Made by a program: the position numbers and the translations under genes. Shown one piece after another: positions 48,311 to 61,100 of a stretch of DNA of 64,000 nucleotides. The DNA comes from Ustulina deusta. Its lineage: Eukaryota; Ascomycota; Sordariomycetes; Xylariales; Xylariaceae. Positions within the stretch are counted from its first letter, which is position 1. The number at the start of each line of letters is the position of its first letter. The notes beneath the pieces were generated by a model. That model did not search any database. It was not told the DNA's origin and saw nothing but the letters and a program-made list of their open reading frames with translations. Location: contig JAJNNX010000047.1 of the NCBI GenBank assembly GCA_023159155.1, forward strand, positions 248,001 to 312,000, in the 5' to 3' direction.

Positions 48311-51300
48311 TTTAATTAAAAGCCTAAAGTCTTAAGTGTTTAATTAATAAAAAAAAGCTTTAATAAAAATAGTTCTAATAGTTTATTTAATTTAAAAAAT
48401 AAGTAGAACTAATAAAAATCTTTTTATTAGTTTTTTTATTTATTTTAATTAAAATATATAATTAAAATAAATTAATTATTTTTAAAATATTTATTTAATT
48501 ATAAATTAATAATATTAAAATAAAAACTTTAATTTTATATAATACTAAAGTTTATATAATAAATTAAGCAATAATTAAAAATAAAAATAGTTCGGCTAGC
48601 TAAACTTTAAAAGTTTTATAATTATTAAAATAAAATAATTAATAAAATCTATAAATATTTAATATATATTATAAAAATTAATAATTAATAATTTAAAAAT
48701 TAAATATTTTAAAGTATTAATTTTAGCTATAATATTATTATTAATATTAAATAGTTAATAAAATAAAATATTCTAATAAAAACTTAAAAATAATAATTAA
48801 TTTAATTAAATAATCTATTTTTATTAGTTTAATTTTTATTAATAATTATAGTTAAGTTTTTTAGTTATAAATAATAAAATATAAATTAATATAATTAAAT
48901 ATTAAAAAAATATTATTAAACATTAAAACAATTTTTTAAAAATAACTAAAATTAAAAAAATAAAAAAAAGATCTAAAACTTTTAAACCTAAAATAAAAAA
49001 AGTTTATATAATAATTCTTAAAAAAGAAAAAACTAAGCTATTATTAAAAAAATTATGCAAAACTTTTAAAATTATTTTTATTAAAATAAATAAAAACAAC
49101 TAATTAAAAAAATTCTAAAAAAGCTTATTATAATTAAATTTATAATAATTAAAAATAATTATATTAAGCTATTTAAAAAAAACTTAAAAATAATTAATAT
49201 TTTATAAAAAAAATAAACTTAAATTAATTAAGTAGTACTATAAAAAACTTTTAATAATAAACAAATTTTATTTTGAAAAAAAAAAAAACTTTTAATATAT
49301 AAAGTTAATACAAAGCTTTTTGTTTTTTTAGCTATTATATTTAAAGGGGTTTTTTTTAAAAAAAAATCTAAAACTTTATTATTATTATAACTAAAATTTA
49401 ATATAGTACTAAAATTTAATAATAAAAAATATATCTTTAGTTTTTATTAATATTATATATTTATATAGTTTATTTTATTTAAAAAAAAGTTTATAAATAA
49501 ACTATTAATTATAAACTTTATTAAATAAAATATAAACTTAAATATTATTTTTATTTTATTTATATTTAAACTTAAATTAATTAAATATAAATTTATAATT
49601 AATTATTAATAAAAAAAAATATTTAATTATTATAATATTATTTAATTTATTAAACTAGATATTATTAAAGCTTTTTATTAATTATTATTAATTATAAAAT
49701 TATATTATTTTATTTTTTTTTAAATTTATAAAAAAATATTTTAATAAAAAGTTTTATTTTTTAGTTTAAAAATAAAACCTGCTTAATAATAAGTTTTTAT
49801 TAATATATAAATCTAAAAACTTTTAAATAAGTTTATAAATATTTATATAAATAATATTTTAATTTATTTTAAAACTAAAAAATAGTACTAGATTTATTAT
49901 AAAAAATAATCTATTGCTTATATTAAGCTAAATATTAAAAAAATATTAAAAAATTTTGTTTTAATATACTTATTATTAATTATTTAGAAATAATTATAAA
50001 AACTAAAATAAAAATTAAAATTAACCCTATTAAAATTTAAGCAATTCTAAATTAAAATTTTAATAATTTTAAAAATATTAAATTAATTTAGTTATTTTTT
50101 AAGCTTTATAATTATATACATATATTTATTTACTATATTAGTAAAATTGCTGCTTTTTTAAATATATAAAACTATTAGTTTATAAAACATTTGTTTTAGC
50201 TTTTTTTAAGCCTAGCTAACTAATATAAATAAAAATAAATATTTTATATAATATAAAAAAAAAAATTATCTAGTAATAATAAAAAAATATAACCTAAAAA
50301 CTTATAAAATATTTTTTTAAAATAATAATATTAATTAAATAAGTTTATTTAATTTAAAACTATAAACTTTTAGTAATAATATAAATTTTAAAATACTATT
50401 ATTTAAAGCTTTTTAGAACTAAGTTTTTTATAATAACTAATTATTAAGCTTTATTATATTTTTTAAATAAATAAATTTTATTAATATAATAAATATATTA
50501 AACTAATTTTTTATTAAACTTTAATATTATTTTTTAATACTAATTAAAACAAAAAAATATAATAGCTAATATTTTATTAAAAAAAATAACTAAACTTTTT
50601 ATAATTAAAGCTAAAAAAACTAAAAAATAAATAATATTATTAGTCCTGCTTAACAAAATACTAAGTTTTATATTAACTATAGATTTTTTATTTAATATTT
50701 TTTAAAAAGCTAACCTAGTAAACTTAATTAAATAAAAAAACTAGTTATAAAAACTAAAAAATAAAAATAAAACACTATATATACTTAAAGTTATTTTAAA
50801 TAAAATTATTTTTTTTATATAGCTTTAATTTAAAAAGTTTATATATTTTTAATTATTATATATTAAAATTAATACAAAATAATCAAAATATTAAAATAAA
50901 AATATTATTAGTTTTATTTAAAATATAATTATAAATAATATATATATAATTATTATAATTATAAAAAAAACAAAATATTATAAAATAAAACTTTTAGCTT
51001 TTTTTATTTATTATTTATATTAGCTATAGTATAGCAATATATAATAATAAATAGTTAAAATATATTATTTAACTAATAAAGTTATAATTATATATAAATA
51101 TTTATAAATAAGTTTAGCTATCTAATTATAATTTTATTTAGCAAAAAAACAAATATTATAGAATTATTAGTTATATAATATTATAAAAGTTTATATAGAT
51201 TTTTTAGTATATTAAATATATAAATATTAAATAATATAAAACTATTTATTTTTAAGTTTATAATAATAATTAATAATTTTATAAGTATTAAGTACTGCTT

Positions 51301-52232
51301 TAGTAGCACTTATTACTTTTAAACTTAAAAAGCAATAAAATTAATTAATTAAGAATTAGACTAATAATTTTATTTTTATATTAATAAATACTAAAATAAT
51401 TAAAATATTTATTAATTAATATATTATTATTAAAAGTAATAATAAAAATTAAAACATAAAACTTTTTAATAATAAATATTAATAAAACTATTATAAATTT
51501 TAATACTAAATAATAAATGCTTAAACTAGTTTGCTAAACTTAAAACATTTAAAAAATAATATATAATATAGCAACTTTTATATACAAATAATATGAGCTA
51601 TAAACTAACAAAAAAAAATGCTTAATAAATTTTAAAATAAAAAACAAAATCTTTTTAAAAAAAAAAAAATTTTATAATATAAGTACTAACTATTAAATTA
51701 AACTTTTAATTAGTTAGATTTTTTAAAATTTAAAAAAAATAAAAATTTAGCTATATTTTTAACTTGTTTAATTTTTATAAAATAAAAAACTTGTTTTATA
51801 TTAACTAGTTATAAAAAATAAGTAATAATTTTTTATTTTAATAAATCTAATTACTATTTTTAGTTAAAAATATTAATAGTAAAGCAAAATTTAAAGTTAA
51901 ATAAATTAAATAATTAAAAATATATAAAAAAAATAAAAAGTTATAATATTAAGTTGCTTAAAAAAGCTATAATTTTAATAATATTTAATATATAACCTAA
52001 AATTTTAAAAATATACTAATTAAACTTAATTAATTTTATAAAACTTATAAAAAAACTTTAAATTTTTTTTAAAATTATAAAAATAAATATATATAATAAT
52101 AATTAATAAGTTTGCAAATAATTATAAAAATAATAATAAAGTAATATAACTTAAAAAAACTATATAAACTTAATATTATTAATAATTTTAAATTAAAACT
52201 ATATTTAAACTTTTAGTTTTAAAAAAAAATAG

Positions 52233-52463
52233 TATAATAGTTATTATAGTTTTAGTAAAACTTACAAAAACTCTAAACCTATATAATAATAAAATAGGAA
52301 ATCTATATATAAACCAACCTAACTTTGCAGCTATATATATAAAGTTTATGTTTACTTACTTTATAAACTTTTTTTTCTTTTCTTTTTTTTTTTTTTAGCT
52401 TAGAGTTTTTGTTTATAATATTAATAAACTAGCTATAAAAGCTTTATTTAACTAATTATAACA
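52233..52463 (+). repeat. 3' LTR of Gypsy copy 1
   Basis: It matches the 5' LTR throughout, including the poly-T tract, ends TATAACA and is followed by ATAAT. A purine-rich run (a series of A ending TAG) directly precedes it, as expected of a polypurine tract. Confidence 0.8.
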
Positions 52464-52767
52464 ATAATTATACTAAAAAAATAAAAAATGCTAAATGCAA
52501 AAAAAATATAAATTATAACATATAGCTAATCTATAACAAATAAAATTATTTAATAATATATTAAATTATTAATTTTTTAATAAGCTTTTTATAATTTATT
52601 TATTATATATAACTGCTTTTTATATATAACTATTTTTTATACGTAACTACTTTCTATGTGTTGTTTAAAAGTACTTAAAATTAAATAAAGCGTAATATTT
52701 ATAACTATTATATATAAAACGGGCCGTTTTTATACTGCTTTTTTTTTTTTTTTTTTTTTTCTTTAGG

Positions 52768-52830
52768 CATATATATACACATATATATTTACATATATAT
52801 ATATATACACACACACATATTATATATATA
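52768..52830. repeat. (AT)n/(AC)n dinucleotide tract
   Basis: Alternating AT and AC repeats, directly visible, just downstream of a long poly-T run. Confidence 0.8.
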
Positions 52831-52877
52831 CTCTACCTATTATTCTAAAATTATATTAATTTAAAAATAATAATTAT

Positions 52878-52965
52878 CTAATAATAATAATAATAATAGT
52901 AATAATAATATTAATAGTAATAGTAGTATTACTATTACTATTACTATTATTATTATTATTATTAT
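52878..52965. repeat. (TAA)n...(TTA)n self-complementary microsatellite
   Basis: A run of TAA/TAG-type trinucleotides is followed by its mirror complement of ACT/ATT trinucleotides, so the whole tract folds into one long AT hairpin. A similar AGT/AAT run follows near 53,015-53,045. Confidence 0.8.
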
Positions 52966-54300
52966 ATATGAAACTTTTTTATTATTTTAAATATTATATT
53001 AATAGCAATCTAAGCAGTACTATTAGTAGTAGTAGTAATAATAGCAATATATCTATTACTGCCCCCGCTTACTTATTTTTAGTGCTACCTGCCTTAAGTA
53101 ATATTTTATAGTTTTAAAATTTTATTTATATAAAAAATAATAGCTATATGAAAATATATAGCTTTTTTATAAAGAGTTAAACTTATTAGACTTTTATATA
53201 GACTTTTTATATAAATATATATATATTTTTAGTTTTTATTTTTATATAAATAATTCTTAATATATTTAATAATTAATCTATTTTATTATATAATAAAATA
53301 AAAAAAGCATTATTACTGCTGCTTTATTTATTAATATTATATTTTAAGTATTATTATTAAATATTTTTGCAAATATTTAAGCTAAACTTATTTATTAAAA
53401 AAGCTACTTTTAAGCTACTTTAGTTTAAAATCAAAAAGTAGTATTTTTGTTTTGTTTAAACAGTTTATATAATAACTACTGCTATTATACTAAAATATTA
53501 TTTTTAGCGTATTATTAAGTTTTTAGTTTCTAAAACATATATATATAGTATTTATGTTTAACGCTTATATAAAGTATAATATTTTAACTATAGTTAAAAA
53601 AAAAAAGAAAATTTTTATTTAGGAGGGAAAAAAGGAAGTAGTTATATGTTAGCTTTTTAAGGTATAAATAAATTTTTGTTTTTTTTTTATATTTTTTTTA
53701 TACATAGTTTAATTATTAATTATTTTTTATTATATAAATATATTTTTTATAATTTTTTAATAAGTATTGTGATTTATATAAGCAGTTTATTAATAAAAAC
53801 CAAAATTTCTAATACTTAGTTTAAAATATACTTAATAAATATATGTACTAGATTATTTTTATTATTAATCTATTATATTTTAGAAATTTTTTTTTTATAA
53901 ATAATTTAAAAAAAAATATAATATTAATTATTAGTTTATGTTTTATATTATTTTTAGTTTAAATAAATAATTATATAATAATTTTAAATTTAAGCATAAA
54001 ATAATAAATATTAAAAATAAGTTAAATATTTTTATAATTTTTTAAAAAATTATATAAAAAGCAATAACATTATTAAAACTGCTTATTATACTATATAACT
54101 TACTAGCTAGAAGATTTTATATAATTTATTTATATTTATTTAAATTTTAATATATAATATTTTTTTTAATTTTAAAATTTAAATTTATTATATTTTTTAT
54201 ATAAATTTTAACTATTAATATAATAATAAAACTAAACTAAAAAGTTATAGTTATATTATTTATAAACAAACTATTTATAAAAATAAATAGTTTTATATAA

Positions 54301-54538
54301 TATAATAATTAGTATAGTTTTAGTAAGACCTGTAAGAACTCTAGACCTATATAGCAATAAAATAGGAAGTCTATATACGGACCAACCTATAACTTTGCAG
54401 CTATATACATAAAATCTATATTTATTTATTTTATAAACTTTAACTTTTTTTTTCAGAGGGGTTTTTTTTTTAGCTTAAAATCTTAATTTATAGTATTAAT
54501 AAACTAACTATAAAAGTTTTACTTAACTAATCGTAATA
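54301..54538 (+). repeat. 5' LTR of Gypsy copy 2
   Basis: It starts TATAATAA and ends CGTAATA, and aligns with the other four LTRs of the family. It retains CpG words and a CAGAGGGG interruption of the poly-T tract that the others lack. Confidence 0.75.
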
Positions 54539-55710
54539 TTATTTTAAGCTTACTAATTATTTATTAATAAGTATTTAATAAATATATTTTTTTTATTTTG
54601 CTATAATTACTAAAACATAAATAAAGTTTTTTTTTTAGTTATATATTTAATACAAAAAATTATATATTTTAAAATATAAACTTAACTTTAATATAATTTT
54701 AATAAAGTTTTTAATTTTTATACTATTTAAAAACTAATAACTTATAAAAAATTTAACTTTAAATATTTTTATTTTATTTTTAGTTCTTAAATAATTAAAA
54801 CAATTTTAGCTTTTAAGTATAGCTAGCTTTTTATTATTAAATAATTTTAAAATCTTTTTTTTTATAAAAAAAAAATTAAAATCTAAACTAAAACTAAAAT
54901 GATTTAAAATAAATAATATACTTAAAAATAGATTAAAAAATATTAAAGCTATATAAGCTCATAACTTTATGTTAGTTGTAATAAAACTTTTTTAATAAAT
55001 GAAAAGAATAAACCGTTAATTTTTTGTTATGTTTATTTTAAACTTTTTAGTTTTGCTACTTTATTTATTTTTTATTTTATTAGTTTATTTTTTAATACTT
55101 TAAACCTTATTTATATTAAAAAAGCTGAAATATAAAAAGCTAATCTTAGCAAATTTATAAACAATAAAGCTTTATTTAATAACTAGATTTATAACCTAAT
55201 AAAAAAATTACATAAAAATATTGTTATATTTTAAACTAAAAATAGCGAATTGTAATATATTATAAACTAATTAAAAAATTATTTAATAGTATTACTAAAA
55301 TAATTTAAATTTTATTAATAATTTATTATAACTTTAATTAAATAATTATTATTTATTTTAAATTTATATATATAAAACTAATAAAAATATAAATAAATTT
55401 ATTTTTATGTTTAATATTTTGATTTAAAAATATTAATTTGTTAAATTATAATAAAAATATAAATTATAAAACTATTTTTATATAAACTTAAAACAAAAAT
55501 TTATATAAAGTTTTTATAAATTTAAATATTTTTTATAAATTATTTGTTAGTAAAATTATTAAATTAATATATAATACTAAATAAATTTAGAAAAATTATT
55601 AATAAATTAAACTTATAAATTTAATTAAATTTTAAGTAAACTTATTTATTAATTTTTAGTAAATTTTAAAAGTTTTAAAATATTTATTTTAAAATAATTA
55701 AAATAAATAT

Positions 55711-55981
55711 TATTACGCGTTGGGCAATCATAGAAAGCAAGGCTTCATTCCAAAAGCGAACTTTGTATTAGAATCTAAGTATATATAAAAAAAAAGGCTA
55801 ATTTTATAAAAGTGCGTTGCAGGTTCTTTATAGGTGGATTAGTAAAAAGTGTAGGCAGCTGTTAGGTAAGTCCCAGGTGCCGGCCAGGTGTAAGTCATGT
55901 GACCTGGGAATTAGAAATTGCGGTTTGTGTGGCTTGTGGGTTGCAGCCACGCTGCCGGCCACCAGCCACCATATCATAATT
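55711..55981 (-). mobile_element. Nearly RIP-free solo LTR inside Gypsy copy 2
   Basis: A 271-bp segment of normal composition, flanked by the 5-bp duplication AATAT (55,706-55,710 and 55,982-55,986). Removing it restores the alignment of copy 2 with copies 1 and 3. It is the unmutated version of the 3' LTR at 40,706-40,976, so it comes from the minus-strand Gypsy family; the internal region was presumably lost by LTR-LTR recombination. It carries many C and G residues where its relative has T and A. Confidence 0.88.
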
Positions 55982-57926
55982 AATATTAATTAAAAAAAAA
56001 AGTTTTTTATTAAAATAATAAAACTTGTTTTATTTATAATAAAAAAAAACATATATTAATTAATTATTTTAATTAAAAGTTTAAAATTTTAAATATTTAA
56101 TTAATGAAAAAAACCTATAATAAAAATAGCTTTAGTAATTTATTTAATTTAAAAAATAAACAAAACTAATAGAAATTTTTTTATTAATTTCTTTATTAAT
56201 TTTTTTGTTTATTTTAACTAAAATATATAGTTAAAACAAATTAATTATTTTTAAAATATTTATTTAATTATAAATTAATAATATTAAAGTTTATATTTTT
56301 TTAATAATTAGTTATAAATTTATATAATAAATTAAATAATAATTAAAAATAAAAATAATTTATTTAGTTAAACTTTAAAAACTTTCTAATTACTAAAATA
56401 AAATAGTTAGCAAAATTTATAAATATTTAATATATATAATAAAGATTAATAATTATTAATTTTAGTTATAATATTATTATTAATATTAAATAGTTAACAA
56501 AATAAAATATTTTAATAAAAACTAAAAAATAATAATTAATTTAGCTAAATAATTTATTTTTATAAATAATTATAGTTAAATTTTTTAATTATAAATAATA
56601 AAATATAAACTTAAAAATATAGGAACATGTTAATTAATATAATTAAACGTTAAAAGAATATTATTAAATATTAAAATAATTAATTTAGGAATAACTAAAA
56701 CTAAAAAAAAATTAAAAAAAACTTAAAACTTTTAAATTTATTTTTATTAAAATAAATAAAAATAACTAATTAAATAAACTTTAAAAAAAGTCATTATAAT
56801 TAAGTTTGTAATAATTAAAAATAATTATATTAAATTATTTAAAAAAGTTTTTTTTAAAAAAAATCTGAAATTTTTTTATTATTATAATTAAAATTTAATA
56901 TAATATTAAATATTTATATAATTTATTTTATTTAAAAAAAATTTATAAATAAACTATTAGTTATAAAATTTATTAAATAAAATATAAATTTAAATGTTAT
57001 TTTAGTTTTATTTATATTTAAATTTAAATTAATTAAATATAAGTTTATAATTAATTATTAATAAAAATATATATATTTAAAAAATAAAACTATATTAGTT
57101 TTAAATATTAATAATATTATATTTAATTATTATAATATCATTTATTTTATAAAACTAAATATTATTAAAGTTTTTTATTAATTATTATTAACTATAAAAT
57201 TATATATATATATATATTTTTTTAAACTTATAAAAAAATATTTTAATAAAAAGTTTTATTATTTAGTTAATTTATAAAACTTGCTGAGTAGCAAGCTTTT
57301 ATAAATATTTATATAAATAATATTTTAATTTATTTTAAAACTAAAAAATAGTATTAAACTTATTATAAAAAAATAATTTATTATTTATATTAAGCTAAAT
57401 ATTAAAAAAATATTAAAAAGTTTTATTTTAATATATTTATTATTAATTATGTAAAAATAGTTATAAAAGCTAAAATAAAAATGAGAATTAATTTTATTAA
57501 AATTTAAATAATCCTAAATTAAATTAATTTAGTTATTTTTTAAGTTTTATAATTATATTTATATATTTATTTATTATATTAGTAAAGTTATTATTTTTTT
57601 AAATTAATTATTAAAAAAAAATTTTATTTATAATAAAACTAAAATAAAAATAAGCTTTTAAATATATAAAATATTTGTTTTAGATTTTTTTAGGCCTAGC
57701 TAATTAATATAAATAAAAATAAATATATTTTATAATATAATAATAAAATTTATTTAGTAATAAAAAAATATAACTTAAAAACTTATAAAATATCTTTTTT
57801 AAAATAATAATATTAATTAAATAAACTTACTTAATTTAAAACTATAAATTTTAAAATACTACTATTTAAAGTTTTTTAAAATTAAAATTTTTATAATAAT
57901 TAATTATTAAGCTTTATTATATTTTT

Positions 57927-58167
57927 TGTAACGGTTAATATAGTCTATATAGTTTTAGTAAGACCTGTAAGGACTCTCGACCTATATAGTAATAAAATAG
58001 GAAGTTTGCGTACGGACTAACCTAACTCTATAGCTATATATATAGAGTTTATATCTACCTATTTTATAAACTTTAACTTTTTTTTTTTTTTTTTTTTTTT
58101 AGCTTAAAGTTTTTATTTATAATATTAATAAACTAGCTATAAAAGTTTTATTTAACTAATTATAATA
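57927..58167 (+). repeat. 5' LTR of Gypsy copy 3
   Basis: It keeps the apparently unmutated start TGTAACGG, which identifies the family's original TG terminus. A small insertion near 57,940-57,947 (TCTAT, partly duplicating the neighbouring bases) explains its slightly greater length. Confidence 0.78.
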
Positions 58168-61100
58168 TTATTTTAAATTTATTAATTATTTATTAATAAA
58201 TATTTAATAAATATATATTTTTTATTTTGTTATAATTAGTAAAATATAAATAAACTTTTTTTTTTAGTTATATATTTAATATAAAAAATTATATATTTTA
58301 TAATATAAATCTAATTTTAATATAATTTTAAATATTTTAATTTTATTTTTAGTTTTTAAACAATTAAAATAATTTTAATTTTTAAATATAGCTAGCTTTT
58401 TCTTATTAAATAATTTAAAAAAAAAATTTTTTATAAAAAAAAAAAAATTTAAATACTAGACTTTTTTATAAATATTTTAAGTAAACCAATATTTAAAAAA
58501 AAATATAAAAAAAATAAAATTTAAACTAAAACTAAAATAATTTAAAATAAATAATATATTTAGAAATATAGTACTAAATATTATAGCTATATAAGCTTAT
58601 AATTTTATATTAGTTCTAATAGAACTTTCTTAATAAATAAAAGAAATAAAATATTAAATTTTTAATATATTTATTTTAATACTTTTAAAAAATAGCTATA
58701 ATTTAATAATAAAAAATATATTTAAAAATATTAACTTTAAATTTTTTAGTTTTATTATTTTATTTATTTTTTATTTTATTATTTTATTTTTTAGTGCTTT
58801 AAACTTTATTTATATTAAAAAAATTAAAATATAAAAAATTAATTTTAATAAGTTTATAAAAAATAAAGTTTTATTTAATAATTAAGTTTATAAATTAATA
58901 AAAGAATTAAATAAAAATATTATTATATTTTAAACTAAAAATAATTAATTTTAGTATATTATAAACTAATTAATAAAATATATTAAAAAATTAATAAAAA
59001 TATTTTTTTATTTAATTAAAAAATTATTTAATAATATTATTAAAATAATTTAAGTTTTATTAATAGTTTATTATAATTTTAATTAAATAGTTATTATTTA
59101 TGAAATATTTTAAGTTTATATATATAAAACTAATAAAAATATTAATAAGTTTATTTTTATATTTAATAGTTTAGTTTAAAAATATTAATTTATTAAATTA
59201 TAATAAAAATATAAATTATAAAACTATTTTTATATAAATTTAATAAAAAATTTAAATAAAGTTTTTATAAATTTAGATATTTTTTATAAATTATTTATTA
59301 ATAAAATTATTAAATTAATATATAATATTAAATAAGTTTATAAAAATTATTAATTTAATTAAATAAAAATTTAATTTAAATAATTAAACATTTAGTAAAC
59401 TAGTTTATTAATTTTTAGCTAACTTTAAAAGTTTTAAAATATTTCTTTTAAAATAATTAAAATAAGCATTAATTATAAAAAAAAAATTTTTTATTAAAAT
59501 AATAAAACTTATTTAATTTATAGTAAAAAAAATATATATATATTAATTAATTATTTTAATTAAAAATTAAAAATTTTAAATATTTAACTAGCAAAAAAAA
59601 ACTATAATAAAAATAGTTCTAATAGTTTATTTAATTTGAAAAACAAATAGAACTAATAAAAAATTTTTTGTTAGTTTTTTTATTTATTTTAGTTAAAATA
59701 TATAACTAAAACAAATTAATTATTTTTAAAATATTTATTTAATTATAAATTAATAATATTAAAATAAAAATTTTAGTTTTATATAATATTAAAGCTTATA
59801 TTTTTTTAATAATTAATTATAAATTTATATAATAAATTAAATAATAATTAAAAATAAAAATTATTTATTTAGCTAAACATTAAAAGCTTTATAACTATTA
59901 AAACAAAATAATTATTAAAATTTATAAATATTTAATATATATTATAAAAATTAATAATTAATAATTTAAAAACTAAATATTTTAAATTATTAATTTTAGT
60001 TATAATAGTATTATTAATATTAAATAATTAATAAAATAAAATATTTTAATAAAAACTTAAAAATAATAATTAATTTAGCTAAATAATTTATTTTTATTAG
60101 TTTAATTTTTATTAATAATTATAATTAAACTTTTTAATTATAAATAATAAAATATAAACTTAAAAATATAAAAAAATATTAATTAATATAATTAAGCATT
60201 AAAAAATATTATTAAATATTAAAATAATTTTTTAAAAATAAAACAATTATTTTAAAAATAACTAAAACTAAAAAAATAAAAAAAAAACTTAAAACTTTTA
60301 AACTTAAAATAAAAAAAGTTTATATAATAATTTGTAAAAAAAAGAAAAACTAAGCTATTATTAAAAAAATTATATAAAACTTTTAAAATTATTTTTATTA
60401 AAATAAATAAAAATAACTAATTAAAAAAACTTTAAAAAACTTTATTATAATTAAATTTATAATAAATAAAAATAATTATATAAAACTATATAAAAAAAAC
60501 TTAAAAGTAATTAATACTTTATAAAAAAAAAAAACTTAAATTAATTAAATAATATTATAAAAGATTTTTAATAATAAACTAGTCTTATTTTAAAAAAAAA
60601 AAAACTTTAAATATATAAAATTAATATAAAGCTTTTTATTTTTTTAGCTATTATATTTAAAAAGATTTTTTTTTTTAAAAAAATCTAAAATTTTACTATT
60701 ATTATAACTAAGATTTAATATAGTACTAAAACTTAATAATAAAAAATATATTTTCAAATTTTATTAATATTAAATATTTATATAGTTTATTTTATTTAAA
60801 AAAAAGTTTATAAATAAACAATTAATTATAAACTTTATTAAATAAAATATAAACTTAAATATTATTTTTATTTTATTTATGTTTAAATTTATAATTAATT
60901 ACTAATAAAAAAATATATATTTAAAAAACTAAATTATACTAGTTTTAAATATTATTAAAACTTTTTATTAATTATTATTAATTATAAAATTATATTAAAT
61001 TTTTTTTTTTAATTTTATAAAAAAATATTTTAATAAAGAATCTTATTATTTAGTTTACAAATAAAACCTATCTAGTAATAAACTTTTATTAATATATAAA

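Larger units (their letters stand above)
46590..52463 (+). mobile_element. Complete RIP-degraded Ty3/Gypsy element, copy 1
   Basis: LTRs at 46,590-46,826 and 52,233-52,463 are flanked by the identical 5-bp duplication ATAAT (46,585-46,589 and 52,464-52,468), so this is one intact insertion of 5,874 bp. In order on the plus strand: an intact CCHC zinc knuckle (48,269-48,310), a protease-like segment near 48,540, the RT box YINNILIY (YxDD with both D turned to N) near 49,844, and integrase-core similarity near 51,275-51,420 (STYYFQT for S-AYHPQT). The order PR-RT-INT defines Ty3/Gypsy. It is inserted in, or at the end of, the minus-strand Gypsy element. Confidence 0.85.
52469..54300. other. AT-rich spacer between Gypsy copies, with microsatellites
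   Basis: It separates copy 1 from copy 2. It should hold the continuation of whatever copy 1 inserted into, but I could not match it to the minus-strand element. It has a poly-T run, AT/AC dinucleotide tracts and a trinucleotide foldback, and no coding frame. Confidence 0.5.
54301..57926 (+). mobile_element. 3'-truncated Gypsy element, copy 2
   Basis: It begins with a full LTR (54,301-54,538) and follows copy 1 collinearly through gag, protease and RT. At 57,926 it stops abruptly against the LTR of copy 3, at the point corresponding to about 50,466 of copy 1, so the integrase region and its own 3' LTR are missing. Sequence to the right of copy 3 does not resume it. It is interrupted by a solo LTR of another Gypsy family at 55,711-55,981. 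Its zinc-knuckle cysteines are lost. Confidence 0.8.
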
